From NCBI GenBank assembly GCA_017305715.1, contig JAFKKG010000022.1, positions 1 through 64,000 of the forward strand: 64,000 bases of DNA, in the 5' to 3' direction. The DNA comes from Hyphomicrobiales bacterium. GTDB taxonomy: Bacteria > Pseudomonadota > Alphaproteobacteria > Rhizobiales > Xanthobacteraceae. The notes below the pieces were generated by a model, which saw only the letters and a program-made list of their open reading frames with translations, made no database searches and was not told where the DNA came from. Made by a program: the position numbers and the translations under genes. Of the stretch, positions 17,436 through 27,847 are shown one piece after another (the first letter of the stretch is position 1; each line of letters begins with the position of its first letter).

Positions 17436-18407
17436 ATGTCGAAAAAACCCAACAAAACAACGGCTCGCGCCACCTCCAAGGCAGGTCGCCGGAAGCCGGC
17501 AAAAACCGCGACAAAACGTCCGCCAGCCCCCTCGAACGACGCCACCGCCGAGCGTATCGCGGACGCGCTGGAGGCCATCGCAAACCACCTTTCCGCGGCC
17601 TCCCCGGCCGCCTCGGGCCCTGAGTCGTTTGGCTCGGCCGACGCCTTCGTCTGGCACCCGGACGGGCGCCTGGCGCCGGTGCCGCGGGTCAGCCGGGTCG
17701 ATCTCGGGCTGCTCAGGGGTATCGACCGGATGCGTGACATCCTGATCGAGAATACCGAGCGCTTCGCCAACGGCCTGCCCGCCAACAACGCGCTGCTATG
17801 GGGCGCGCGCGGCATGGGCAAGTCCTCGCTGGTCAAGGCCGCGCATGCCGACATCAACCTCAAGCGCAAACCGGCCGACAAGCTCAAACTGATCGAGATC
17901 CATCGCGAGGACATCGAGAGCCTGCCCGGCCTGATGGACCGGCTGCGCAGTTCCTCGTTCCGCTTCATCGTGTTCTGCGACGACCTCTCCTTCGACGGCA
18001 ACGACGCCTCCTACAAATCGCTGAAGGCGGTGCTGGAAGGCGGCATCGAGGGCCGCCCCGACAACGTCATCCTCTATGCCACCTCGAACCGCCGCCATCT
18101 TCTGGCGCGCGAGATGATCGAGAACGAACGCTCGACCGCGATCAACCCCGGCGAAGCGGTCGAGGAAAAAGTCTCGCTGTCGGATCGGTTTGGTCTCTGG
18201 CTCGGTTTCCACCGCTGCAGCCAGGACGAATATCTGGCGATGGTCCGCGGCTATTGCGGCCATTTCGGCATCAATCTAGACGACGAAGAGCTGGAGCGCG
18301 AAGCGCTGGAATGGTCGACGACGCGCGGCTCCCGCTCGGGCCGCGTCGCCTGGCAGTTCACGCAGGAACTGGCGGGTCGATTGGGGGTCAGGCTGGCCGG
18401 GAAGTAG
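17436..18407 (+). CDS. DUF815 AAA-type ATPase
   Basis: 323 residues from ATG 17436, preceded by AGGGAA. A Lys/Ala/Pro-rich leader of about 35 residues precedes the DUF815 domain. Walker A is GARGMGKS (residues 123-130) and Walker B is the FIVFCDDLSF segment near 190; YATSNRRHLL and SDRFGLWLGFH are family signatures. The family is described only as predicted P-loop ATPases. It diverges from yajC. Function unknown, but conservation in proteobacteria is strong. Confidence 0.9.
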   Translation: MSKKPNKTTARATSKAGRRKPAKTATKRPPAPSNDATAERIADALEAIANHLSAASPAASGPESFGSADAFVWHPDGRLAPVPRVSRVDLGLLRGIDRMRDILIENTERFANGLPANNALLWGARGMGKSSLVKAAHADINLKRKPADKLKLIEIHREDIESLPGLMDRLRSSSFRFIVFCDDLSFDGNDASYKSLKAVLEGGIEGRPDNVILYATSNRRHLLAREMIENERSTAINPGEAVEEKVSLSDRFGLWLGFHRCSQDEYLAMVRGYCGHFGINLDDEELEREALEWSTTRGSRSGRVAWQFTQELAGRLGVRLAGK

Positions 18408-18434
18408 TTCGTTACGCACGAACTGCACACGACT

Positions 18435-18532
18435 GTCGTCCTCCGCGAGATCGGGGGACCCGGTACGAAGCGGCCTCTCGGCTCAATCACACGTCTCTGG
18501 AATACTCGATCGCCCGCTTTCGCGGGCGACGA
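18435..18532. repeat. imperfect palindromic repeat (family E, copy 2)
   Basis: Begins GTCGTCCTCCGCGA and ends with the hairpin CGCCCGC-TTTC-GCGGGCG (about 18510-18527) followed by ACGAC. The TCTGGAATACTCG stretch resembles the matching part of the element at 21353-21460. It lies between the convergent DUF815 and nlpD-like genes and could end transcription of both. Confidence 0.6.
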
Positions 18533-18563
18533 CATTTGTGGGTGTGAACGCTTTTGAGCGTGC

Positions 18564-19940
18564 TCACGCGCCGTTCAGGAATTGAAGCGGGTCAACCGGT
18601 GAAGACCCTTTGCGGATCTCGAAGTGGAGTTGCGGCGACCCCACCTCACCCGACTGACCCGACTTGGCAATGACCTGGCCGCGCTTGATCGTGTCGCCGC
18701 GCTTCACCATCAGCTCACTCGCATGGGCATATGCAGTGACGTAGCCGTTGGAGTGCCGAACCAGAACGAGATTGCCGTAACCCTTCAATTCATTGCCGGA
18801 GTACGCGACGACGCCATCTTCAGCGGCCTTCACCGGCGTGCCTTCGGGCACCGCAAGGTTGATGCCGTCATTCGCCTTTCCATTGGTCTTGGCGCCGTAG
18901 CTCGTGATCACCTTGCCGCGCACCGGCCAGCGGAAGGTCGGCAGTGCACCGGTCGCTTCGCTAGGCTTGACCGCCGGCGCTTCCGCGACGGCCGGCTTTT
19001 CCTCGACATTGACGGTGGGCTGCGCCAGGCGCGCGCTTTGCTGCTGCGAGGCGGCCGTGCCCGGCTTGGCGACGGGCGCAGCGACCGCTGCGACCTGCTG
19101 CGCGGGCGCGACCGGCTGCGCCACCGGCGCGGCGGCAGCGCTCTTGGCACCCGGCACGTTGAGCTTCATGCCAAGGCTGAGCTTGGCCGAGGTATCGAGA
19201 TTGTTGGCCCTGGCAAGATCCGCCACCGCGATGTGATTGCTGCGCGCGATGCTCATCAGCGTGTCGCCACGATTGACGACATGGACGCTCGACGGCCCGG
19301 CCACGGCCGCAACCGGCTTGCTCGCCGGCGGCGCCACTGCCGGCGCGGGTGCTGCCGCAACGGTCTGGCGCGGAATGATCAGTTGCTGGCCGGGGGACAG
19401 CGTGCGCGGTCCCTTGTAGCCATTGGCCTGCAGGATGGCGGCCGCGGAAACGTTGTAGCGCTTCGCCAGGATGTCGAGCGTGTCGCTGGTGCCGACGATG
19501 ATCGTGGTGCCGCCACGTCCAGGCGCAGCGGCAACCGAACGCGGCGCAACGGTCGCGGTGGTATCGAGCCTAGGCTGGCTCGGCGGCGTGTAGGACGAAA
19601 GCCCGCGCCCGCCTCCCGACACGCCGCTATTGGCGACCGGATAGGACCCCGGCGCCGTGACGGCGGGCGGCGGCAAGGCGGATGATTGATATTGCGACTG
19701 ATACGGCTGGGTTTGCGGCCGCGCATATTGCGGCAGTTCGCGGCGCTCGGCCTGCGGCGCAGGCGCACGCTGCACCGTACCCGTCGCTTCGGGCTGGTAG
19801 TTGAAGGGATTGGACAAGGTGTCCTGCGAAAAGCGCGTCGACATATCGGCGCTGCAGCCGGCAAAGCCAACCGACATCAGCGTCAGTACCGCAATCTGCG
19901 GCACGCGACGCGAGCGAAGTAACTCGGCGACACGGGACAT
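18564..19940 (-). CDS. nlpD: NlpD-like lipoprotein: two LysM domains and a degenerate LytM domain
   Basis: 458 residues. The N-terminus has a hydrophobic stretch ending in GFAGC, a likely lipobox (Cys29). A Pro/Gln-rich region follows, then two LysM domains (about 145-192 and 215-262), an Ala/Pro linker, and a C-terminal M23 (LytM) domain (about 345-455). The first zinc site reads NDGINLAVP in place of HxGxD, as in E. coli NlpD, so it should not cut peptidoglycan but activate an amidase at division. The order surE-pcm-nlpD also matches E. coli. There is no rpoS here, as expected for alphaproteobacteria. DipM is a related alternative. Confidence 0.85.
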   Translation of the reverse strand: MSRVAELLRSRRVPQIAVLTLMSVGFAGCSADMSTRFSQDTLSNPFNYQPEATGTVQRAPAPQAERRELPQYARPQTQPYQSQYQSSALPPPAVTAPGSYPVANSGVSGGGRGLSSYTPPSQPRLDTTATVAPRSVAAAPGRGGTTIIVGTSDTLDILAKRYNVSAAAILQANGYKGPRTLSPGQQLIIPRQTVAAAPAPAVAPPASKPVAAVAGPSSVHVVNRGDTLMSIARSNHIAVADLARANNLDTSAKLSLGMKLNVPGAKSAAAAPVAQPVAPAQQVAAVAAPVAKPGTAASQQQSARLAQPTVNVEEKPAVAEAPAVKPSEATGALPTFRWPVRGKVITSYGAKTNGKANDGINLAVPEGTPVKAAEDGVVAYSGNELKGYGNLVLVRHSNGYVTAYAHASELMVKRGDTIKRGQVIAKSGQSGEVGSPQLHFEIRKGSSPVDPLQFLNGA

Positions 19941-20049
19941 GGTTACTCACTGGTACGCAACAAAATACTCTTTTGAGTAAACACGTCGCGAGTAAATAAC
20001 CGCTTAACCCTTCAAATAAGATGCTGGCGGGAACCACCAATCCGCAATT

Positions 20050-20727
20050 CTACAGTTCGCGCGCAATTCCCGGCAGCGCCGGCACGAAGCGTACATCGAC
20101 CAGCGACTTGCGCTCGAACCCGGCATCGGTCCTGATGACGCGCGTCAGCGTCTGGACGCCATGGTGCGGCCCGACCGGTGCGATCAGGATGCCCGCTGGC
20201 TCCAGCCGCGCCAGCAGCTTGTCCGGGATTTCCTCCATCGCCGCGGTCACCATGATGCGGTCGAAATCCCCGGCGCCCGCTGGAATGTCGAAGCCATCGC
20301 CGAGCAGGACCTCGATATTGTCGTAGCCGAGCTTTTCGAGCCGGGCGCGCGCGCTATCCGCCAATGTCCGGTAGCGCTCGATGGTCAAAACGTGCCGGCA
20401 AAGCCGCGATAGAACCGCCGCCTGGTAGCCGGAGCCGGAGCCGATCTCGAGCGCCCGATGCTGCTTTTGCAGCTGCAATTGCTCGGTCATGTAGGCGACC
20501 ACGAAGGGCTGGCTGATGGTCTGGCCGCAGGCGATGCCGAGCGCGCTGTCGCGGTAGGCATGGCCGCGATCGGCCGCCGTCACGAACATCTCGCGGGGCA
20601 CCTCTTCCATGGTGCGCAGGATGGTCTGGTCGCTGATCCCCCGCCGCCGCAGGCTGAGCTGGAACATCATCTTTTCGGGCGGTTCTTGGGACATCAGAGA
20701 CTCGGACGGCACGGGTTGGCCCTTCAT
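20050..20727 (-). CDS. pcm: protein-L-isoaspartate O-methyltransferase
   Basis: 225 residues (ATG 20727; ATG 20694 is an alternative, and neither has a good RBS). The methyltransferase core is clear: [21 protein letters not shown], the SAM-binding [25 protein letters not shown] and ITAAMEEIP-like [13 protein letters not shown]. It repairs isoaspartyl residues in aged proteins using S-adenosylmethionine. It lies between nlpD and surE, as in E. coli, although a + strand response regulator gene is inserted between pcm and surE. Confidence 0.93.
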   Translation of the reverse strand: MKGQPVPSESLMSQEPPEKMMFQLSLRRRGISDQTILRTMEEVPREMFVTAADRGHAYRDSALGIACGQTISQPFVVAYMTEQLQLQKQHRALEIGSGSGYQAAVLSRLCRHVLTIERYRTLADSARARLEKLGYDNIEVLLGDGFDIPAGAGDFDRIMVTAAMEEIPDKLLARLEPAGILIAPVGPHHGVQTLTRVIRTDAGFERKSLVDVRFVPALPGIAREL

Positions 20728-20952
20728 CTAGCGCTTCGGCCAAGAGGGGAAGCAAGTGCCGCCGGAGCTTTACGGAGGATTTCCTCAAAAATACGGTTCC
20801 AGCCATGGAACCCAGGTTCCGGACCGGCGTTGGAGCCGGGCCAATCGGTCGCGGCTGGCAGCAGCCTGCAGGCCCTGGCGGGTCGATCTTGCCGTTGCGC
20901 CGACTGGCGTTATTTGCGAACCTCGGAAACTGAGAAGGGCAAGGATTCCATC

Positions 20953-21330
20953 ATGATGGCGATGCGGCCGCAGGGCTGTTCTGTGTTCCTCGTCGAAGAC
21001 GAGGTCATGATCCGGATGATGGTCGCCGACATGCTCGAAGAGCTCGGCTACAGCGTCGCGGCCGAGGCCGGCGAAATCAGCGAAGCGGTCAAGCTCGCCC
21101 AGTCGACCGACTTCGACCTCGCCATCCTCGACGTCAACGTCAACGGCAAGGTGATCACCCCGGTGGCCGAACTGATCAAGGCGCGCAACCGGCCCTTCAT
21201 CTTCGCAACCGGCTACGGCTCGTCGGGCCTGCCCGAGGAGTATCGCGACCGCCCGGCGCTGCAGAAGCCGTTTCAACTGGAAACGCTGGCGCAGATGATC
21301 AACAGCGCACTGAAGAGCGCCGCAGCTTAA
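20953..21330 (+). CDS. single-domain response regulator
   Basis: 125 residues; ATG codons at 20953, 20956 and 20962 are all possible. It is a receiver domain only: acidic pocket in FLVEDEVMIR, phospho-acceptor Asp in LAILDVNVNG, the FATGYGS switch threonine, and LQKPFQ with the conserved lysine. No output domain. Such stand-alone receivers relay or sink phosphate, or bind a partner directly. No histidine kinase lies nearby. It interrupts the pcm-surE pair on the opposite strand. Confidence 0.92.
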   Translation: MMAMRPQGCSVFLVEDEVMIRMMVADMLEELGYSVAAEAGEISEAVKLAQSTDFDLAILDVNVNGKVITPVAELIKARNRPFIFATGYGSSGLPEEYRDRPALQKPFQLETLAQMINSALKSAAA

Positions 21331-21352
21331 GCGGTCTATCCTCACGCCCTGT

Positions 21353-21460
21353 CGTCATCATCCGCGAAGGCGAAGGCGGATGAGCCAGGATTCCAGCGAC
21401 ATCAGTGATTGAATCGGGAGGCCGCAGCGTACTGGATACCCGCCTTCGCGGGTATGACGC
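21353..21460. repeat. palindromic repeat (family E, copy 1)
   Basis: Outer parts CGTCATCATCCGCGAAGGCG and TACCCGCCTTCGCGGGTATG, with a pair of related TCCAG/CTGGAT segments inside, form an imperfect long hairpin. It lies between the convergent response regulator and surE genes. Typical of the intergenic 'CGTCAT...ATGACG' repeats of this genus. Confidence 0.7.
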
Positions 21461-21466
21461 TTCGCG

Positions 21467-22234
21467 TCACTTCAGCGTCGCTGTCAGCGCTTCCGAAAAG
21501 GCTTCATCGGTGCGGTCGAGCCGCAGCGGCGTCACCGAGACGTAGCGCGCGGCCAAGGCGGCGAGATCGGTGCCTTCGGCCGGGTTGTCCAGCATCGCGG
21601 CGCGTTCGAAGCCGATCCAGAAATAGGGATTGCCGCGGCCGTCATGGCGCTCGTCGATCTTCAGGAAGCCCTGATTGCGCTTGCCCTGCCGCGTGACGCG
21701 GATGCCCTTGACCTCGCCGGGCATGCAGGCCGGAAAATTGATGTTGATCACGGTATTCTTCGGCACGCCGGCATCGATCACCTTGCGCAGAATGCCGGGG
21801 CCGAATTTCACCGCGGTGTCCCACAGCGGCGCGTGGCGCGTCTCGATGGAAAATTCCTGGCTCAGCGCGAACGAGGGAATTCCCAGAATGGTGCCTTCCA
21901 GCGCGCCCGCGATGGTGCCGGAATAGACCACGTCCTCGGCAACGTTGCGGCCCCGGTTGACGCCCGACAGCACGAGATCCGGCAGCTTCGCACCCAAAAT
22001 GTGGCGCGCTCCCATGATCACGCAATCGGTCGGCGTGCCGCGCACCGCAAAGTGGCGCGGCGTGACTTCGCGCAGGCGCAGCGGATCGTTCAGCGACAGC
22101 GAATGCGAGACGCCGGATTGATCGAGTTCGGGTGCCACCACCCAGACGTCGTCGGACAGTGCGCGGGCGATCTCCTCGACGATCTTCAGGCCGGGAGCGT
22201 GGATGCCGTCGTCATTGGTGCAGAGAATGCGCAT
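21467..22234 (-). CDS. surE: 5'/3'-nucleotidase SurE
   Basis: 255 residues of the usual length. The metal site is at the N-terminus, MRILCTNDDGIHAPGL, with later PDLVLSGVNRGRNVAEDV and YSGTIAGALEG, all diagnostic. SurE removes phosphate from nucleoside monophosphates and short polyphosphate and is linked to survival under stress. It is read from the same strand as serS and the hypothetical gene upstream, and a family G repeat lies just before its start. Confidence 0.95.
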   Translation of the reverse strand: MRILCTNDDGIHAPGLKIVEEIARALSDDVWVVAPELDQSGVSHSLSLNDPLRLREVTPRHFAVRGTPTDCVIMGARHILGAKLPDLVLSGVNRGRNVAEDVVYSGTIAGALEGTILGIPSFALSQEFSIETRHAPLWDTAVKFGPGILRKVIDAGVPKNTVININFPACMPGEVKGIRVTRQGKRNQGFLKIDERHDGRGNPYFWIGFERAAMLDNPAEGTDLAALAARYVSVTPLRLDRTDEAFSEALTATLK

Positions 22235-22272
22235 CCGTCAAAATGCCTTCCGGTTCGGAGCTGAATTCAACC

Positions 22273-22338
22273 TTGTTTCTAAAGCGTTTTCGAACGAAAC
22301 GGATACCGGTTCGCGCAAGGAAAACGCGTCAAAAACAA
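22273..22338. repeat. palindromic repeat (family G)
   Basis: The outer TTGTTT/AAACAA ends and the inner AAGCGTTTTC/GAAAACGCGT arms form a nested hairpin around GGATACCGGTTCGCG. I recall this element from many Bradyrhizobium intergenic regions. It lies between the hypothetical gene (starts 22880, ends 22395) and surE. Confidence 0.7.
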
Positions 22339-22394
22339 GAGTCAAACGCCGTCCTATCCGGTTATCGCGCTCGTGGCAAACCGGCAAAATACCG

Positions 22395-22880
22395 TCACTT
22401 CTTCATTCGAACCCGCCAGGGGCGAATGAACTTGGCAAAGCCCAAAAACCGCATCTGAAATTTTCGCGGTACGGATTTTGTCGACTCGATCGCCTCGCGA
22501 TTTTGCGGCGCGGATTCCGCTGGCTTCGCGACTTCCAGCGGGGCGGCCGCCTCGGGAAGAGGCGCTGAGGGTACGATCGGCGGGGCCGCCACCAGCGGCG
22601 CTAACTCGGTTGCCGGTTCGGCCGGCACGATCTTCGCCTCCGGTGGTTGCGAAGCACGCGGCGTGTCCCTGTATCGCTTCCGCGCGACATCAAGCCCCTT
22701 GTCGAAATCCGCGACGTTGATCCATGGCTGGGTGCGCAGGCCTTCGATCAACGTCTCATCCCACAAGCGTGCAGCCTCGATATCGAAGAGGCCGTTCCGC
22801 TTCTGGTCGATCAACTGCATCCCGTGGCCGGTGACTGCCCATTGCCTGCCGATCCAATGGATGTCGCGATGCAGGGGCAT
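22395..22880 (-). CDS. hypothetical protein with basic C-terminus
   Basis: 161 residues. The N-terminal 70 residues are soluble and contain HRDIHWIGRQWAVTGHG and WINVADFDKGLDVARKR; the middle (75-125) is Pro/Ala/Glu-rich and probably disordered; the last 25 residues are strongly basic and aromatic (RFLGFAKFIRPWRVRMKK), perhaps membrane- or nucleic-acid-binding. It starts 12 bases after the serS stop, so the two are probably cotranscribed. No family recognised. The coding signal is modest, but the tight spacing after serS supports a real gene. Confidence 0.6.
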   Translation of the reverse strand: MPLHRDIHWIGRQWAVTGHGMQLIDQKRNGLFDIEAARLWDETLIEGLRTQPWINVADFDKGLDVARKRYRDTPRASQPPEAKIVPAEPATELAPLVAAPPIVPSAPLPEAAAPLEVAKPAESAPQNREAIESTKSVPRKFQMRFLGFAKFIRPWRVRMKK

Positions 22881-22892
22881 TTCACTGCTTTG

Positions 22893-24239
<1,347 letters not shown>

Positions 24240-24324
24240 TCATGGCCGGGCTTGTCCCGGCCATCCACGTCTTCACTGCACGGTCTGTAAAAGACGTGGA
24301 TGCCCGGGACAAGCCCGGGCATGA
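24240..24324. repeat. long palindromic repeat (family A/B)
   Basis: Near-perfect 34-base arms (24240-24273 and 24291-24324) starting TCATGGCCGGGCTTGTCCCG, with a 17-base loop. It lies between tatC (ends 24378) and serS (starts 24227), so serS may have its own promoter. The core GGGCTTG-CCCGG matches the element at 133-210. Confidence 0.85.
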
Positions 24325-24377
24325 CGAATCATGCGCCGCACGTCGGGATGATGGGTGAAACGCCGCCTATTCGGCCC

Positions 24378-25184
24378 CTACTCCGCCGGATTGGCGGCGG
24401 GCGGTGGTGTGCCAGCGGCGGCCTTGGCCGCGGCCTGCTTCTCCACCATGGCGACGGCGAGGATCGAGCCTTCGTAGAGCAGCAGCAGCGGCAGGGCGAG
24501 CGAGGCCTGGCTGATGACATCGGGCGGCGTCAGGATAGCGGCGATGACAAAGGCAACCACGATGAAATAGCGTCGCTTCTCGCGAAGCTGTTTGGCGGTG
24601 AGGATGCCGATCCGTCCCAGCAGCGTCAGGATGACCGGCAGCTGGAACGCCACACCGAAGGCAAAGATCAGCGACATCATCAGAGACAGATACTCGCCGA
24701 CCTTGGGCAACAATTGAATCTGCGCGGTCTCCGCCCCGCCGGCCTGCTGCATGCCGAGCGAGAACCGCACCAGCATCGGCAGCACGATGAAGTAGACCAA
24801 TAGCGAGCCGAGCGCGAAGAAGAACGGGGTTGCGATCAGATAGGGCAGGAACGCGCCGCGCTCGTGCTTGTAAAGCCCGGGCGCCACGAACATGTAAATC
24901 TGCCCGGCGACGATCGGGAACGAGATGAAAGCGGCGCCGAACATCGCCAGCTTCAACTGGGTCAGGAAATATTCCAGCAGCGCCGTGTAGATGAATTTCG
25001 AATTCTCGGGGCCGGCGACCCAGACGAACGGCCACACCAGCACGTTGTAGATCTGCTTGGCGAAGAAGAAGCAGATGATGAAGGCGATCCCGAACGCCAG
25101 CAGCGCCTTGATCAGCCGCGAACGCAGCTCGATCAAATGGTCCATCAGCGGCGCTTTGCTGGCCTCGATGTCTTCGGCGCTCAT
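24378..25184 (-). CDS. tatC: Sec-independent protein translocase TatC
   Basis: 268 residues with six membrane helices. The family start [20 protein letters not shown] and the conserved glutamate segment [13 protein letters not shown] are present, and the C-terminal tail is Ala/Pro-rich. TatC, with TatB, binds twin-arginine signals and moves folded proteins across the inner membrane. Its start overlaps the tatB stop by 4 bases. A predicted Tat substrate is encoded at 5122-5910. Confidence 0.97.
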   Translation of the reverse strand: MSAEDIEASKAPLMDHLIELRSRLIKALLAFGIAFIICFFFAKQIYNVLVWPFVWVAGPENSKFIYTALLEYFLTQLKLAMFGAAFISFPIVAGQIYMFVAPGLYKHERGAFLPYLIATPFFFALGSLLVYFIVLPMLVRFSLGMQQAGGAETAQIQLLPKVGEYLSLMMSLIFAFGVAFQLPVILTLLGRIGILTAKQLREKRRYFIVVAFVIAAILTPPDVISQASLALPLLLLYEGSILAVAMVEKQAAAKAAAGTPPPAANPAE

Positions 25185-25663
25185 GACGCTTTGGCGTCCT
25201 TGAGAATTTGGCTCTGAATTTCCTGTGCCGGGGGCGTGATGTCCTGCGGCACGGCGGCCTGATGGGCTTCGGCCTCGACGAAGGTTTCGGGCGTCGGCGC
25301 GGCCGGCGTTGTCGGCGTGACGACGGTCTCGGCGATCGAGGTCTCGACCTGCGAATCGATGGGCTTGTCGAGGTCGGGGATCTGCAAGGCGTCGCCGACG
25401 TCCTTTTGCAGCGAGGTCATCAGGTTGCCGGGCGACATGCCAGTGGCGGCGTCCTTGACCTCGTCAAAACTCTTCTTGAGGTCGGCCATTTCGGCCTCGC
25501 GCATGGCTTCCTGGAACTGGCCCTGGAATTCGCCGGCCATCCTGCGGGCCTTGCCCATCCACTGCCCGACCATGCGCAGCACGCCCGGCAGCTCTTTCGG
25601 GCCGATGGCAATCAGCGCGACAACCGCGATGACGACCAGTTCACTCCACCCGATATCGAACAT
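25181..25663 (-). CDS. tatB: Sec-independent protein translocase TatB
   Basis: 160 residues. An N-terminal membrane anchor [20 protein letters not shown] with the glutamate of the Tat fold is followed by [19 protein letters not shown], an amphipathic helix and a long Thr/Pro/Ala/Glu-rich tail. TatB works with TatC as the signal-peptide receptor. tatA lies 165 bases upstream, farther than usual, but on the same strand. Confidence 0.95.
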   Translation of the reverse strand: MFDIGWSELVVIAVVALIAIGPKELPGVLRMVGQWMGKARRMAGEFQGQFQEAMREAEMADLKKSFDEVKDAATGMSPGNLMTSLQKDVGDALQIPDLDKPIDSQVETSIAETVVTPTTPAAPTPETFVEAEAHQAAVPQDITPPAQEIQSQILKDAKAS

Positions 25664-25828
25664 GAAAATTTCCGCTTACGCGACCCCGCCCCTGCCAAAT
25701 CCTATTAGCAAGATTTGGGGCGGCGCGCGTCCTTTCTCAACCGGTGCCCAAGGCTGGACTTCACGACGTGACTTGACGTCCCTCGCTGCACCACCGGTCG
25801 CGCCAAACCGGCGCGTTCAGGTAACCCG

Positions 25829-26068
25829 TCAGACAGCCTTGCTGCCGACATCGGTGCGCGCGGCCTGCGGCTGCGAGCTGTGATCAATCGTCTTGGTCGG
25901 CTCGGCGGCGGGCTTTTCCGCAGCCTTGTCATCGTCCTGCATGCCCTTCTTGAACGCCTTGATACCCTGCGCGACGTCGCCCATCAGGTCCGAAATCTTG
26001 CCGCGGCCGAACAACAGCAGGACCACTGCGATCACGACGATCCAGTGCCAAATGCTAAGCGAACCCAT
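25829..26068 (-). CDS. tatA: Sec-independent protein translocase TatA
   Basis: 79 residues from ATG 26068. [21 protein letters not shown] is the anchor, followed by the hinge and amphipathic helix [20 protein letters not shown], then a charged tail. TatA oligomers form the protein-conducting site. It is the first tat gene; the 198-base gap from scpB may hold a promoter. Confidence 0.96.
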   Translation of the reverse strand: MGSLSIWHWIVVIAVVLLLFGRGKISDLMGDVAQGIKAFKKGMQDDDKAAEKPAAEPTKTIDHSSQPQAARTDVGSKAV

Positions 26069-26266
26069 CCTGCAACCCTCCAAAAGAGACGGCCGGCATC
26101 CGGCCCAAGCTTTGCCGGAAGGTAGGCCCGGGAGGTGTCAAAAACAAGGACTTAGGCCGCGGCAAATCGCTGTAGCACCTACGTATTAATGCTACCGTTA
26201 ATCAGATTTCCGGGAATAAGCCGCAGCCCTTGGCCTGGCTGCGAGCCCGGATATTTTTGTCCGCAC

Positions 26267-26998
26267 CTAGCCTTCGCTCGGCGTTTCGGGCTCCGCGGCC
26301 GGGGCCAGCAGCAGTTCCAGGGTATCGCCGGCGTCCAGCGGCTCCTCGTCCTCGCGCAGCGCCACATCGTCCGAAGGCGTCGGAACGCTGAAGCCGGAAG
26401 GCAGCCGCGAGTCCAGGAGGCCCGTGCCCTTCAGCTCTTCCAGGCCCGGCAGATCGCCAAGCGCTTCCAGGCTGAACTGCGACAGGAACGCTTCGGTGGT
26501 GCCGAAGGTCAGGGGACGGCCCGGCGTCTTGCGGCGGCCGCGCGGGCGGATCCAGCCGGTCTCCAGCAGCACGTCCAGCGTCCCTTTGGAGGTGATCACG
26601 CCGCGGATTTCCTCGATCTCGGCGCGTGTCACCGGCTGGTGATAGGCGATGATCGCGAGCACCTCGATGGCGGCGCGCGACAGCCGCCTGGTTTCGGTGC
26701 TCTCCCGCGTCATCAGCCATGACAGATCGCCGGCGGTGCGGAAGGTCCATTTGTTGGCGACCCGCACCAGATTGACGCCCCGCGTGGCGTATTCCGCCTG
26801 CAACTGCGCCAGGGCGACCTTGACGTCGACGCCGTCGGGCATCCGCTTGGCCAGCGCGGCCTGATCGATCGGTTCGGCGGAGGCGAACAGCAGCGCTTCC
26901 AGCAGCCGCAATTCTTCGGGCCGCGCCTCCGGCTCGCTCGTGGGATCGATGGAATGTTCCTCGGCTTCTTCCATGCGCTTTTCCGCGAGGCTCGCCAT
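26267..26998 (-). CDS. scpB: segregation and condensation protein B
   Basis: 243 residues from ATG 26998, which follows AAGGAGA; a GTG at 27019, directly after the scpA stop, has no ribosome site. Two winged-helix domains: ALLFASAEPIDQAALAKR at the start and VLAIIAYHQPVTRAEIEEIRG in the middle. ScpB dimers bridge ScpA in the SMC condensin complex that compacts and separates the chromosome. The C-terminal 60 residues are acidic and longer than in Bacillus. Confidence 0.95.
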   Translation of the reverse strand: MASLAEKRMEEAEEHSIDPTSEPEARPEELRLLEALLFASAEPIDQAALAKRMPDGVDVKVALAQLQAEYATRGVNLVRVANKWTFRTAGDLSWLMTRESTETRRLSRAAIEVLAIIAYHQPVTRAEIEEIRGVITSKGTLDVLLETGWIRPRGRRKTPGRPLTFGTTEAFLSQFSLEALGDLPGLEELKGTGLLDSRLPSGFSVPTPSDDVALREDEEPLDAGDTLELLLAPAAEPETPSEG

Positions 26999-27019
26999 GG
27001 TCAGGTCTCCTTCTTCCAC

Positions 27020-27847
27020 TTACTCGACCGTCAGATCCGGAGCGGACATCGCCCCGGACGCTTGCGGCTGACGCTTACGAAAATAGATCGGCGCGAACGC
27101 CTCTTTCTGGTTAATTTCCATCTCGCCTTCCCGCACGAGCTCAAGCGCTGCGGCAAAGCTCGAGGCAAACACGGTCGCCTTCTGCGAGGGATCGACGACG
27201 TAGCTGAGAAGATATTCGTCGAGGCAGCTCCAGTCCTCGGCCATGCCGATCAGCCGCTCCAGCGAGGCGCGCGCTTCCGACAACGACCACACCGTGCGCT
27301 TGGCCAGATGCACCGTTGCCAGCACGCGCTGCTGGCGCTGCGCGGAATAGGCGGTGAGCAGGTCGTACAAGGTCGCGGTGAATTTGGGGTGGCGGATTTC
27401 CGCGATCTCTTCCGGATTGCCGCGCGGGAACACATCGCGCTGGAACTGCGGCCGGTTCATCAGCCGGTTGGCCGCCTCGCGAATCGCCTCGAGCCGGCGC
27501 AGCCGGTTGGCGAGCGCCGTCGCCATCTCCTCGGCGCTCGGACCGTCCGGGGTCGCAGGCTCGGGCAGCAGCAGCCGCGACTTCAGGAACGCAAGCCACG
27601 CCGCCATCACCAGATAGTCAGCCGCGAGTTCCAGGCGGATCTTCCGCGCCGCCTCGATGAAGACGAGATACTGGTCGGCCAGCGCCAGAATGGAGATCTT
27701 GGACAGGTCGACCTTTTGTTGCCGCGCCAGCGTCAGCAACAGGTCGAGCGGGCCTTCATAGCCCTCGACGTCGACGACCAGCGAGGGCTCGCTGTCGGTG
27801 GCGTCAGCGGGCCGTCCGGTCTCAAACGATAGAATCTCCGCGGTCAT
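27020..27847 (-). CDS. scpA: segregation and condensation protein A (kleisin)
   Basis: 275 residues. The N-terminal helix-turn-helix with GYEGPLDLLLTLARQQKVDL and ISILALADQYL is diagnostic of ScpA, and LAADYLVMAAWLAFLKSRLLLP follows. ScpA is the kleisin that links SMC heads and binds ScpB. Its start overlaps the nagZ stop by 4 bases, and scpB follows directly, so nagZ-scpA-scpB are coupled. Confidence 0.95.
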   Translation of the reverse strand: MTAEILSFETGRPADATDSEPSLVVDVEGYEGPLDLLLTLARQQKVDLSKISILALADQYLVFIEAARKIRLELAADYLVMAAWLAFLKSRLLLPEPATPDGPSAEEMATALANRLRRLEAIREAANRLMNRPQFQRDVFPRGNPEEIAEIRHPKFTATLYDLLTAYSAQRQQRVLATVHLAKRTVWSLSEARASLERLIGMAEDWSCLDEYLLSYVVDPSQKATVFASSFAAALELVREGEMEINQKEAFAPIYFRKRQPQASGAMSAPDLTVE

